DNA of 64,000 bases, from NCBI GenBank assembly GCA_963682055.1, contig OY821742.1:4797816-4861815 (forward strand), in the 5' to 3' direction. Positions 23,801 through 35,600 of the stretch are shown here, in pieces. The translations under genes were made by a program, and so were the position numbers. The notes under the pieces were generated by a model, which worked only from the letters and a program-made list of their open reading frames with translations, was not told the origin of the DNA and made no database searches. Numbering within the stretch: position 1 is the stretch's first letter; each line of letters starts with the position of its first letter. Source of the DNA: Primula veris. Lineage: Eukaryota; Streptophyta; Magnoliopsida; Ericales; Primulaceae.

Positions 23801-26800
23801 CACTATCTTGTTATTACTTGTTATTTCCCTTGTGCACAAAATCTCATTTTTTCTTTTCGTTTTTACTTTTTAAAATATCACTTTTCATGTTCTCTTCAAG
23901 GTTGGAACTTGACTCCTAGTTACCTGTTAAACTGTCGTTATTTTCTAAATAAGCATAGATAGGGCTTCGATTGTAATTCTAGGACTGTTGGCTTTGAAAA
24001 TTCCTATTTCTCTTGAGAGTTGAGACTTGAGCCCTATGTTTTCTATGATTTCACTTTGTTTACAAGACTCTTTTATTGGCCAAGTTAAGGCCTTATCTTA
24101 CTCTTTTAAGTCTTGGCTTTTTCATACTCTTGAATTTAACGATTGCTATGTTTCTACAAGTTTTACCTTAGTGAGTTTCTAATTCCTGTTATATTTCTGG
24201 GTTATGCTGTGTCTATAAATTTTATTTTGCCATTTGAGTTCCTCGTATTCCATTTCTCCCTCAAGGCTTTAAGTTTTAAGAATTAGGACTTGTCGACTAG
24301 ATATCGTCACTTGATGATTTTAAGTAGACCTCGTGGACTGTGATAAGAAGCAGTATGGAAATTTTAGTAGTGTTTAAAATTGTTTCCAACTCCATGGACT
24401 GCCTATCATGTTTGTTGGTATACTATGTAGCACGGGAATTTCGGTTTAAAAAAGTATCCGATGTAGATATAGATACTAGATTACTATTAGAGTCGGAGAT
24501 TTTTTTTGACATGTTTGAGTTGACTAATTGGACAAGGGTTGGATATATTTTGTTTTGGTTGACAATTTTGATATGGTTTAGATATGATAAGAATAGCGGA
24601 TAGGCTAAGATAAGATGTAAGAGATTGATTATCCATCTTTACTATTTCTAAGCTTTTGTTATTTAAACACACCTTATTATATTTATTTGTATGTTGACTA
24701 ATTAATCATTTGTTGGCATGTTCTATCCATATAACATTCTTACAAAATCTGTAGTGTCTTCCTTTCCATATTGTGTCGGTTACATAGCTGGTATATGAGT
24801 TAAAGTCAAGAATCTAGATCATATTTGAGTCTTTCATATTCTGCTTCTCATTCGAGTCCAATCTGTTTGTAAGATAACTAAATGTAAGGGTGGTTTTCGG
24901 AGCTCGTTTAGTAAAAGAGCGCCATTCATGACCTGAAAGATCCAAGCTGGGGATTTCTCACTCTTGGAATTGTCACTTGCTCATTTGACATGTATTTTAT
25001 GGTGTTTTTTTATGTGGCTCTGTGTTGTGACATGATAGTATTGTTTTCTTGAAGCATATGATTAAATTACAGCGTCATTGTCATCTAAGTTTTCTTGAAC
25101 CATGAAATTCTTTTAATTCCGTGTACTTTCCTATAATCGTCACTTGATGTTACCGGCTAAAGCTGTAAGAGAAGGGCGATATTTAGACTTGCTACAAACA
25201 AAGTGTTTGTATTAATACAGCTGAGAAGTGAAGGAGCAAAGCACGTGATGGCTAAAGGCCCAATATCATTCTTTTTGTCTACGTGAGAGCATAGTCAAGT
25301 TTTTTTTGTTGGTAATTCATTAAAAACATGATTTTCACATGTTTGACGTGTTGCTAATCATGTCAATTTTCATCTAGTAATACTTTCTTTTTTAATCAGG
25401 TATGTACTGTGTAAACCATTGACGTGTTTCGATTAGTTTTTGAATATTCAATTGCCTTTAACAACATCGGTCTAAATAATTGGCGTTTCTAATCGGTATG
25501 AATGTGTATATAGTTACGAAGAAGCAAAGAAGAAAATGTATGCCTGCAGCACTACAACCTACGTGGGATTTCAGTGCCTTGTATCTGAAGAAGAGTCTGA
25601 GAAGTTTAAAAGTAAGCAAGACAGTACTCATTGTAGCCTATTGATATTCGCAAAAGAATGGGGAGTATACAGGACCTCATATTTACATTAAATTACTTGA
25701 TGTATATTGGATAGGTTTTCGAAAAGGTGGTCTGATTGTAATTTTTTTTATTCAGATTTGCCAGGCGTCGTGTTTGTTTTGCCAGATTCCTATATTGATC
25801 CTGTGAACAAAGAGTATGGAGGTATGGTTCTCATATAAGGACCGTTCATTGAGCATATCTAACATGATTTTCTCCTGTAGTAATTTTTTCTCCTTTTATG
25901 TCTGTTTATTTGATAATTATTGAATCAATTGCTGAAATGCTGAGGCAAAGTACATTCACCTACACATCGTCCATTTTGTTTAAACTATTTAATTTTGGTT
26001 GAATTTTTCTAGTATGTTGGCGAACTAGCACCGTGCTTAGTTTTCTTTTTGTTCCTTGAGGTTAAACTTTAATTTTTTCTGGGAAATCAGGAGACAAGTA
26101 TGATAATGGGGTAATCACACCCAGACCACCACCAATGCAGTATGGAAGGCAAGGAGGAAGATATGGTGACAGAAATAGAGATTTTAATCGCAATCCTCGT
26201 CAAATGCAAAATGAACAAGGGTCCAGAGGATATGACAATCAGAGACCTAGGTATGAAGATAATAGGAACTTTAACCAACAGCAAAATCATTCCATGCCGA
26301 ACCAACAAGGTAACCAAGGTTATGACAACCAGAGACCTAGGTTTGGGGATAATAGGAACTTTGGTCCACAACCTAACACCCAGGTGCCGAACCATCAACC
26401 TAGTCCACCATATGCCAACCAGGGACAAAGTCCACCGGTGCAGCCTAATTATGGTCCAACTGCTGGAGTAGAGAGAAGAAATCCATTACCTAACAACTAT
26501 CATCAGGTGCCAAACCAGCAACCGAGTTCCGGCTATGCCAACCAAGGACCCACTTATGGTGTAAATAGGCAAGAACAACATCCTCACATGCAGCCTAATT
26601 ATGGTTCTACTGTTGGAGGAGAGAGAACGGGTCCTTTACCAACGAACGCTTCTCCTTGGGGGAGAGATGCAATGCCTCCTTTTCAGGGTAGTAGTAATAA
26701 CTACCAGAATCAACAAGGGTTTCACAATCCTCAAGGAGAAAGGATGCCCGAACAGAGGGGCTACACAGGAGATACGAGAAATTATGCATTTCCTCAAGGT

Positions 26801-28742
26801 GGCGTCGCACAGGGCCATGGGGCAGAAGGAAATTACGGGCAGATGGGTGGTGGTAATTTCGGGCAAACACAAGAGGGTAGTTTTGTGAAAGGGGTTAACT
26901 TAAGAGATCATCCTCCAAGTTTTAATTATCAGAATGATTATACAGCAGAGGATGAAGCAAAAAATTCGAAGGATAGACAGACCCAAGAGAGTAACTATGT
27001 ACAAATGGGACAAGCTGGAAATCAAGTAAGTAACTGGTCCACTTAACTTCAAATGCTGGCATTCTTTCTATAATCAATATTCTCTCAATGAACTTATATG
27101 GGACTTTGATACATGGACAACCACTGGTCCTACTAACTTCCGTGCACTATAAACCCACGGCAGGGACTAAAATGTAATTAAACCAAAATCTATAATTTTC
27201 TTTTAACCCCGCAAAATAGGATTTATAAGTGTAAGAGAGTTCAGTAGGGGAGTTTGCTGGGAGTCAGCCAAGTACCCTTTTCTATTACTTTATGCTGTTT
27301 ACTTTTTTTGGGGTGGGGGTCTTGATTATACTCTTTTATTCGTAAAGGACTGTCTATGCACGTAAGCCATTTAGCTTAATTTTGGGTTGAAATGCTTCCT
27401 CTCATTGAGATAAATTTCCCCAACTCCAGGCTCGTTTGATATCTCATGTCTGTAATGTGCTTCAAAATTGAAGTTCTATTAGAGCTTTTGAATATAAGTT
27501 ATGGCTGAAAATTGAGACAGAATAACAACAAGGACTGTTTTAGAAGTGTGACCATTGTGTTGAGTCTCTTACCTTTTCTTGAATCAGCTGCCCAGTATGA
27601 CAGTAAAATATAGTGTACTGCTCTTTTGGTATATAACTGTGGGCTTCAACTTTAAGGATATACTATCACTAACTAAACAAGAATATAGAAAATACATCAT
27701 CTGTCAACAAAACTTCATGCCTTGGTCTAATGCTTTATATGACAATTATTTTTTAGTACCCTGTTTCGATTCAGAACCTGTTATGCTTTTTTAAAATAAA
27801 AAATTGAGCTCCGAAATAACACAGGAAGAAAAAAAAATATTTGCCATTTCCTGGGGGCTTATCCTTTATTATGAAAATGGTATAAGATTTTCTCTGAGCT
27901 GTATCTGTAAAGTTGAGAAAGAAGCACATTGGGAGTCCAGATTCTAAATCCAGCCAGTTTGGTAGCACTTTTCGTTAAACAATTGTGCTGTGGACGAAGT
28001 AAAAGCCATGGCATTAATTTGAATTTCTTAAATGTATTTTGTATTAAACAGGTTAAAACATTATTCTTATGCCATTCCAGATCTATAAAGAAGAGTTTAG
28101 TTAATCAACATCATCACACCCTTTAAACTTGAACTCTCGACCTGAGCAGTCATGTGAGTTTCCATCTAGATATTTGCTAGTACATCATATGTGACTATGT
28201 TGTGCAGTTACTAGACCAAGGGTGTATTGTAGGCACCTGGTGGTATTTACCAAGTTTAAGTAGAGGCAATGGGGAAAAATATCATTAATCAAACAAAATA
28301 ATTTAGTGAGAAGTCGTTGGTTTATCCATTTCAGAAGGCGACCTATATGTACTTTGGATGACCTCTGATGGAAGGCTTCTAGATATACTAGTAAACACAA
28401 CAAAAATGGGCTTTAGAATAAGATGCAGTTCAGAACGATACTTAGACCACTAAAAAGCCCAAAGTGACAAGTTAGTAATATCATAATTTAGAGAAATTAG
28501 AGAAAGCACTTCAAATAATAAGTTTGAATTATATATCTGTTTCTTAGGTTTCAGAACTGGATGTCTTTGTTGTTTACCGTAAAGAATCATGGGAACTTGC
28601 CGTGAAGGCAAATTAAACTGATTAACTTAGGCAATTACTCTCCCTGTTTTCTCGTATTTTTTTTTTAATCCTCCTGGAGATTGTTTCTTGTTGCCTATTA
28701 ATGACGATGTTGTTGTTTTCTTCGTTGCAGGGGAGATATTGA
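20872..28742 (+). CDS. MORF1: Multiple organellar RNA editing factor, MORF1-like (mitochondrial)
   Basis: MORF/RIP proteins join PPR proteins at organellar C-to-U editing sites; MORF1 is mitochondrial. Coding exons: 20872-21224, 25514-25611, 25756-25821, 26091-27025 and 28731-28742. All junctions are GT-AG and keep the frame, giving 487 residues. Residues 1-60 are Arg/Ser-rich and read as a mitochondrial presequence. The MORF domain covers about 76-180 and includes [51 protein letters not shown] and [20 protein letters not shown]. The rest is Gln/Asn/Gly/Pro-rich with repeated YDNQRPR(Y/F)... and NYG motifs, typical of MORF1. The last exon adds only Gly-Arg-Tyr and the stop; reading through the GTAAGT donor at 27026 would instead end at 27046. 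Intron 1 is 4.3 kb and holds broken exon-1 copies. MORF3 lacks this long tail, so MORF1 is preferred. Confidence 0.92.
21568..21867 (+). pseudogene. Broken second copy of MORF1 exon 1 in intron 1
   Basis: Clear copy of exon 1 from its CCACCGGAACCCTAACCCTA segment through CAAACCCTAGCTAAAGTCGT, ending at a retained donor (GGCAG|GTGATT). Relative to exon 1 it lacks 14 bases in the segment encoding DDEIGPDT, which shifts the frame and brings a TGA at once. Start-codon sequence is not conserved. It cannot encode the MORF domain, but its splice donor is intact and a possible acceptor (CTCGATAG) lies just upstream. Confidence 0.85.
22438..22798 (+). pseudogene. Broken third copy of MORF1 exon 1 in intron 1
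   Basis: Starts with an extra short piece of the exon's 3' half (22438-22497), then a copy from CACCCACCGGAACCTTAACC onward. An ORF begins with ATG at 22489 and reads through [23 protein letters not shown], but one base is missing near GAGACGTACTGC and the frame ends at a TAG a few codons before the donor (TTGGCAG|GTAATT). A shorter remnant, GTAAAGTCATCGGAAG|GTG, follows at about 22949-22967. Confidence 0.85.
27026..28730 (+). other. MORF1-like gene, intron 4
   Basis: A 1.7-kb intron between GTAAGT and TTCGTTGCAG. The ORFs inside it are short and AT-biased. No nested gene or clear transposon was recognised. Confidence 0.6.
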
Positions 28743-30420
28743 GGAGATTCCGGTTCTTAAGAAGAGATACGATCTCACGTTTCCGTATTTATTTATTTTC
28801 ATGCCTGCGAGTGAGTGAGAGGAGGGAGAGAGATTCAGATTGTCTAGTTAAGAACATGAGTGAAAAGATGTGTGCACTTGTGTATATAGTATGCTCTCTC
28901 TGTGACTTGGTGAATTTTATATTATTCCTCTTTCTGGACCTAGATTTTTTGTGGAATTTATCTTAAAATTGCAAGGACCTTTAATTTTTAATTAGTTTGC
29001 TTGAATTGTAATTTTTTTAGATCAAGTTAAGCTATTTCAATCTTCAGAATCTTTAAATAAAATATCTATTTTGACTTGGTGTTTAGCAGTATATACTATA
29101 TAAACATATAATTGTCTGTTTGAATCTACAGGTTCAAATATAAGAAATATATCTTTATATATACATTGGATTACTAAAATAGTCGTTCAATTTTTGAGTT
29201 GCAATATGACATATGAATGTGTTATACTTTGAATCAAAATTTTTATGAGCATGGTATTTTTTCATAGGCGAAAATTATTTAGTTATGGGTAGCAAAGCAT
29301 TTTTATGTTTATTGGGAACTCAATGAGCATTGCACTCACTGTCACTCATGTTAGTTACTGTTGACGATGAGAGTTCTAGTTTCATTTGTATACGTAACTT
29401 GCTTTTTAGAATTCGTCAAGTTCTTATCATGATCATCAATCTTCATTTTCTTTTATTCATAATACATGTTCCTTGACCTGAAATTAATTTGATACTGTGG
29501 AAAGTTTTTTATTTTTGGGATCTTTTGCAATGCAAAGGGGTTTTATTGTGATTGGTCACGTTTTTTTTAACCAATATCCCATTTCGTTTTTGAGTCCCAT
29601 TTATTATTTTTTTTCCGCTTCTCTCTACTTACAATCCTTGTCTTTTTTAAGAATCAGGTGTGAAATAATTAACAGAATTAACAACACGTGCTGTCATGTG
29701 ACTAATTTCCGTTAACGTGTTAACATGACTCGAGTTTGAAAGACCAATTACACTAACCATTGTTCTTGAATCAGGTGTCAATACACGATCCAAGAACATG
29801 GTTAGAAGAGACACATATGTGATGACTCGAGTTTTTCACATGCTTTACGTTCAACTAAGTCTCGACTTGCCACACCGTGATGAGTAGCAGTAGCACACAC
29901 AAGAAACCCGTGTTATTAACTAAGAGGATAAGCAATGGGGATAGGGGAGAGATTTTTTTTGAAAATTGGGATAGGAGAGAGATGTTTATGTGTAGCAGGG
30001 GGAAGATAGAAGCAATTTCAATTATTTTTAGTATCAAGTATAATATCAAATGAAAGGTGTATTTCACTATAGACCGCAAAGTGATTGAAAGATCGAATTT
30101 AAATGTTTATTATCAACTGCTCAACTCACTTGTGTCCCTGGACCCTATGTAATTTGATTGCACACATTTCATATTAAAATTTTTATTTTCATGACTCATG
30201 AAAGACTGGTGTTAAGTTGAATTTTAGTTTTTAATATGAGCAGTATTCCATTTCGACGAAGTAATGAAATTCCACTGCCCTTTCTGTTATATGTTCCGCT
30301 CGATAATTTTAAGAACGATGTGTTTTTTTTGCTCTGTCTTGAAATAGTAGTCCAATTTGTTTTTTAAGCTTTATAATTGCTTTTATATTTTTATTTATTA
30401 AGTTAGTTATTAACTAATAA

Positions 30421-30823
30421 AATTTCTCATAGTAGCAGTAAATGCGGAAAAACAATACTTTTTAACTAAACTAACTAATTTTCTTAAATCATGTGAAAAA
30501 CCTAACTTTATCACTACTATCATCGTACAAACAAATGCGGGAAGACAATACTTTTTAACTAAACTAACGAATTTTCTTAAATCACGTGAAAAACCTAACT
30601 TTACTATTACTATCATAGTAGGAGCAAATGCGGGAAGACAATACTTTTTAACTAAACTAACGAATTTTCTTAAATCACGTGAAAAACCTAACTTTACTAT
30701 TACTATCATAGTAGGAGCAAATGCGGGAAGACAATACTTTTTAACTAAACTAACTAATTTTCTTAAATCACGTGAAAAACCTAATTTTACTACTACTATG
30801 GGACGGAGCGAGTTTTTATGCAA
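30421..30823. repeat. 93-bp tandem array ending in a Stowaway-type terminus
   Basis: Four units start at 30442, 30533, 30626 and 30719 with AAATGCGG(G/A)A and continue through ACAATACTTTTTAACTAAAC and TTTTCTTAAATCA(C/T)GTGAAA. The two inner units are nearly identical. The last unit runs into CTACTATGGGACGGAGCGAG, which resembles the end of a Stowaway element, while the other units end in related TACTATCATAGTA. Because 93 is a multiple of three, a minus-strand frame stays open across the array; this is not evidence of a gene. Confidence 0.8.
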
Positions 30824-31464
30824 CGTCGTTTGGTTATACTTACTCTGTCCGTATTAAGCTTATACTGCGGGAAACCGATTGTAAGCAAAGTTCTTGTACC
30901 TGAATGGCTAAATTGTCAAATTATCACAATCCACTTTCAATCACATGCTATAAATATTAAACATAGTGATCAAACTATGTTGATTGGTTTTCCGTGGTAA
31001 TAAAAAATGTTATGCATGTGAAGAAAATGTGTAAATGCAGATACAAAAAATCATACAAAAAGTTTAATACTACAAATAAACGAGCACTTTAAATTAGTCC
31101 ATGAATGGATGCTCTAAATAATGACTGACTCTATAATGGAAACCTTAAATTCCATATGGATGGCTAGTAAAAACTTTGACCACAATATTATATACCTTTG
31201 TCCAATCCTTACCAAAGTAAATATCCATTACAAAATTATGACTAGTAAAAAATCACTCTTCTAAATTATCAAAGTCCAAAAATCAAAACCTTAAAAACAT
31301 ATTTTATTAAATGTCAAACTATATTATTAGCGTCGCTTCGGACAACGTAGATTTATTAATTTATTTATTTCATGAAATAATTATATAGTTACTATTAGAA
31401 CAGCAACTTGACTAATAATAGCCTACTAAAATAGTCAGTAATAGACAGCATAGAGTTATTAATA

Positions 31465-31672
31465 TCTCGGTCTCTATTTAATTATTTATTATAAAAATTA
31501 GACTTATAACTTGTATCAAAATTATCAAAATTAATTTTTTTAAAATCTAATTATAAAATTTAACATTTGATCTATATGATCAACTTTTGAAAATTTTCAT
31601 TCCGATAATTTTAATAGAAGTTATTGACCGATTAAAATTACACGTAATTTTATAACGGACAATTGAAGGGAT
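31465..31672. mobile_element. Stowaway-like MITE, copy E (shortened)
   Basis: Contains TCTCGGTCTCTATTTAATTA at the left and the reversed equivalent at the right (ACGGACAATTGAAGGGAT), with the inner pair around TTCATTCCGATAATTTTAAT. It is about 25 bp shorter than the other copies, so it has an internal deletion. The ends are approximate. Confidence 0.55.
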
Positions 31673-32698
31673 TAATTAATTTATTTATTGGAAGAATTAT
31701 ATAGTTACTATTATTAACACATGAACTTGACTAATAAATAGGCTACTAAAATAGTCAAACCTTAGAAAGAGACACACCAAAGCTAGATAGATAAGGTAGA
31801 AAAGTAAAGTTAGAGAGATATAAAGTGAGATACAAAACATTACATTACATACATATTATGTATATGTGTGCATTGTATTATTGAAAAGCACCAGCAGCAG
31901 CTTCTTGGTATTTAAAATAAAATAAAATAAAATAAAAAAACATAGTTACCATTAATATAAGGGAAAATTTTATTTGATTTTGATGATGAAGAAGTGTAAT
32001 TCTGAGCTGTCTATGGAGATTTGTGCCCATAACTCTATGCTTCACTTTTTCTGTGTTAACTTTCTATTTCTCCTCTTTATTCTCATACTCTTTGTTCTTT
32101 AATTCCCATACTCCTTTTTTACCATCTTAATATTTCTCAAAGTATATCTTATTCATAAGGTGTATATCTTGTCACAACTTCATTTTCTTGCTTACCCTGA
32201 TGAAAAAGGCTTGATCTTTACTCATAAGATATAGCCTTTTTTCCTTTGTTGATATATTCATCTTTTTAGGATTTTAGGCTAAAGTTATATGATTAACGAG
32301 AGGATCGGATTGCGGGTTTTATGCAAATCTTGGTTCTTTTGTAGTTTAGTTCGGTTTCTGTCTTCGGATCTTAAGTTTATTGTTCCGCTCTCGATTTGTC
32401 TGTGCTTTGTCCGAAAGTGGAAAAAAGAATAGATTTTTGGGGTCAGGTGTGACTAATATAGCGTTCATAGAGACTATTTCGGTATATGTACACAATCCGG
32501 TTTCTGTGAACTTTGATATAATCATATAAATGATTTGACAGAAGTGCTAATACTTATACCTATTTTTTTTTGGGTTTCGTAAATTCTGTTCGTCAAGGTT
32601 ATTTTTAATACCAACGATTCAGATACGTTTCTTAAGTTAGGATAAATAACTGATAGAGTTTTCGGGCCGAGGAGTGTTCATTGGGTATTATTTGTTCT

Positions 32699-35600
32699 AT
32701 GGGAATACTCAGCAGCTCTTTTTTTGATTTGATCGATAAAGCCAAGTCTTGGATCTCCTTGAGAAGTAGCGATCTAACTTATTTAACCAGTGAATTTAAG
32801 ATGGCTGAAAGTGATAGGAACACTTGTTCCGAATGTGAATCGGATTCCACTCGTTGTAAATTTTGTTGGGAGATCAAATTTAGGAATGAAAGGAATAAAA
32901 GATTTAGCGACAAGATCTATCCGTCAGATTCGCCTCGTCAGAGCCCTGAGCCTCCATCACCGTGTTTTAGTGGTGAAAAGTCGGGTGGGTACTCGCCAAA
33001 CAGGTAATAGTTTTGGTGGTTTTGTGTATATAAGTTTTTTAAGGAGTACTTAAACTTTGACGCTCATGTTGGTCTTAAAGTTACTTGACAAATAATATTT
33101 ATATATCTTAAGTTTTTCTTCTTAACTTTGAACTCCTCAGATATGACATGGAATGTTTTATCTTATTTCATGAAGAACAGACTTTCTTCTGTAAAATTTT
33201 CTGGATAAGGAATATTTAAGTATATGGAAAACATATTACGCTGACAGGCTGAATATCCAAATCCCCCATCCTCTGTTCAGAACTTTTAGTTTTTCTCCCT
33301 TCCAAAGTTCTAACATTATTCTAGGTATAGCTTATTGTTTTTGTCTTTTTGATATACTTCCTATATCCTTGTAAATGCTATCGTCTCGTAAAGCTCTCTA
33401 TATTTGATTCTTGTATGCGATGTTGTGTAACAATCTTTTTCAAACGAGTCTTTAGCTTTGTTGGTATTTGATATTGTGTTTGTCCATATAGACATTGATG
33501 TTCCTATTTCCAAAATGAGAAAATATTGTATTCTGAAAAACCCGTGCTTTGTAACATTTTGCACGCAGAACTTGCAACTTCCTTCCTTTGAATTTTTTTT
33601 CCTTCTTGTGGACCTTATTTTAGATAGGTGAAGTGATATTGCATTTTAATGGTACTTATTACTTAATGCAGGAGTGCTGGGGATGCTGAGGATTCTCCAA
33701 GTACGTTTTTCGGCCAATCAAGTGAATATTTCCGTGATACTTCAGATGTAGATTCAAGTAGCATTAATGCTAGAAGTATTTTTCATAGCTTTACGTCAGA
33801 TAAGGGGACCGAAGATCCAGAATATTCTGATTATAGTCCCAGTAATTTGTCTATATTTCAAAATGAGTGTGAGAAGGTGCAAAAGCCATTGGATTTTGAG
33901 AACAATGGCTTGTTATGGTTTCCTCCACCCCTTGAGGATGATGGAGACAACAGCTATATTTCTTATGACGACGAGGACGATGAGATCGGATACTCCGGTG
34001 ATATATTTTCATCATGTAGCAGCCTTGTTAGTTCAAAAAAGAAGCCAGATGAGGAACTAGTACAGGGCCATTTTAGGGCACTTGTGTCACAGCTTTTGCA
34101 AGGGGAGAATATTAACTTTGGTAAGGAAAATTGGCTCGATGTTGTTACCGATATAGCATGGAAAGCTGCAAACTATGTAAGACCGGATACTAACAGAGGA
34201 GGCAGCATGGATCCTGGTGATTATGTGAAGGTCAAGTGTATTGCAACTGGGATTCCTAATGAGAGGTGAAATTTATTTTACTAATTTTCCTTTTTCTGAG
34301 TAAGTAAGAATTTTATTTTAAAAAACCCTTCACTAGAAGCTAAATTCTTTAATTACAACAGAAAAAAAAACAAATTATCTCAGCCACAACCGCTACACGA
34401 TAAATTTCTTCTTTTGCAGGTTACTTGTATTTTTCTTAGAAAACATGATTCTTAAGGGTTATTATTTGTTTTCATTTGCAGCACATTTGTGAAAGGAGTA
34501 ATATGTACAAAGAATGTTAAGCACAAGCGCATGAATTCACAATACAGAAATCCTAGATTACTTCTGCTTGGGGGAGCACTTGAGTACCAAAAAATCCCTA
34601 ATCAGCTCTCTTCTTTTCAGACGCTACTGCAACAGGTGAGCAATTTTTATATAAATGTTTCCTTTTTAAAATTATTATGGTTCATAAGTAAGTAAAATAA
34701 GGTTTCGAAATCTGTTTCTCTTGAACAGGAAAACGATTATCTAAAGTTGATTGTATCAAAAATTGAGGCATATCGACCCAACGTGGTGCTTGTAGAAAGA
34801 AGTGTTTCTTCGTATGCTCAAGAGCTTCTTCTGGAAAAAGAGATCTCTTTGGTACTAAATGTGAAAAGGCAGTTATTGGAGCGAATTGGTAGGTGCACTG
34901 GTGCAAATATTATTCCTTCGGTTGATAGTTTTTCTACCGCACGTTTGGGTCACTGTGAAGAATTCAGGTTGGAAAAAGTTTTGGAAGAGTTCGAGAAAGA
35001 AAATATTAACCAATCGAACAAAAAACCCTCCAAAACCTTGATGTTCTTCGAAGGCTGTCCCAGGCGTTTAGGTTGCACGGTAAACTACTCTTAACTATTT
35101 GTTGTTTACGCTAGATTTGAACTTATACTTCACATATACTAAGCATTCTAACAATAGCGGTAAAATTGTGAGCTATAAAAATCCAAACAACCAGGTTAGT
35201 TACAGGTCTACTATTTTGCCTTTTTTCTATATCATCTAAGGAGGCAACAGTTAGTCTTTACTCTGCTATTCCAGTTAGTGATTACCTGTTCTTTTCATCT
35301 CATCTTGGCCTGTTATGATATTTAATGTGCCAATCATTGTTCTGCATAAAAACCTTTAGATGTTTCTTATCTCCCACTTTTTTCCACAATGTATCAGGAG
35401 TCTGTTGATGCAGAGTTTTTTTTTTTTTTTTTTTTACTATTTTGAGCACTAACTTATCACGAAATTTCGATTTTGCAAATTAAGCTATAATGTTTTGAAG
35501 TTATAACTTTAACCTAGCTAAATCATAACACTCCTGATACTTTTAGCATACCGTTCAATTACTTCAGTCTGCAAAAGCAATAACTGACCAATAGGTCATT

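Larger units (their letters stand above)
21225..25513 (+). repeat. MORF1 intron 1 with reiterated intron segments
   Basis: Besides the exon copies, the intron carries many diverged repeats of a segment reading TTGGTAATTTGTCAATATTT then GTTAATTACACCTTGGTTGG and ATTAGTCGTAAAATATTGA, at about 21313, 21475, 21889, 22018, 22155, 22313, 23035, 23235 and 23405. This indicates several rounds of local duplication involving both exon and intron. From 23.9 to 25.5 kb the intron is unique AT-rich sequence. Confidence 0.7.
28743..32698. other. MORF1 3' UTR, intergenic region and FAB1 leader
   Basis: After the MORF1 stop, 200-250 bases probably form the 3' UTR. A 93-bp tandem array lies at 30421-30823 and a Stowaway-like relic at 31465-31672. 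A short AAAAT tandem run lies at about 31915-31936. The last several hundred bases before 32699 are T-rich and probably contain the FAB1 promoter and 5' UTR, perhaps with a leader intron. No other gene is supported. Confidence 0.5.

Noticed and set aside
23196..23962. Phe/Tyr-rich ORFs in MORF1 intron 1
   Set aside because: T-rich intronic sequence made of the reiterated intron segment; no family resemblance.
26087..26888. Several ORFs on both strands overlapping MORF1 exon 4
   Set aside because: They are shadows of the Gln/Asn/Gly-rich coding frame, which is fixed by exon phase and by the conserved MORF domain.
30410..30823. Minus-strand 137-residue ORF with 31-residue repeats
   Set aside because: It is a by-product of a tandem DNA array whose 93-bp period is a multiple of three; no start context or family match.
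30421..30823. CRISPR-like array
   Set aside because: Units are contiguous 93-bp repeats without unique spacers, in a plant nuclear context.
32681..32698. Upstream extension of FAB1 by six codons
   Set aside because: The first codon there is TTG; the first ATG in frame is at 32699 and begins the conserved N-terminus.
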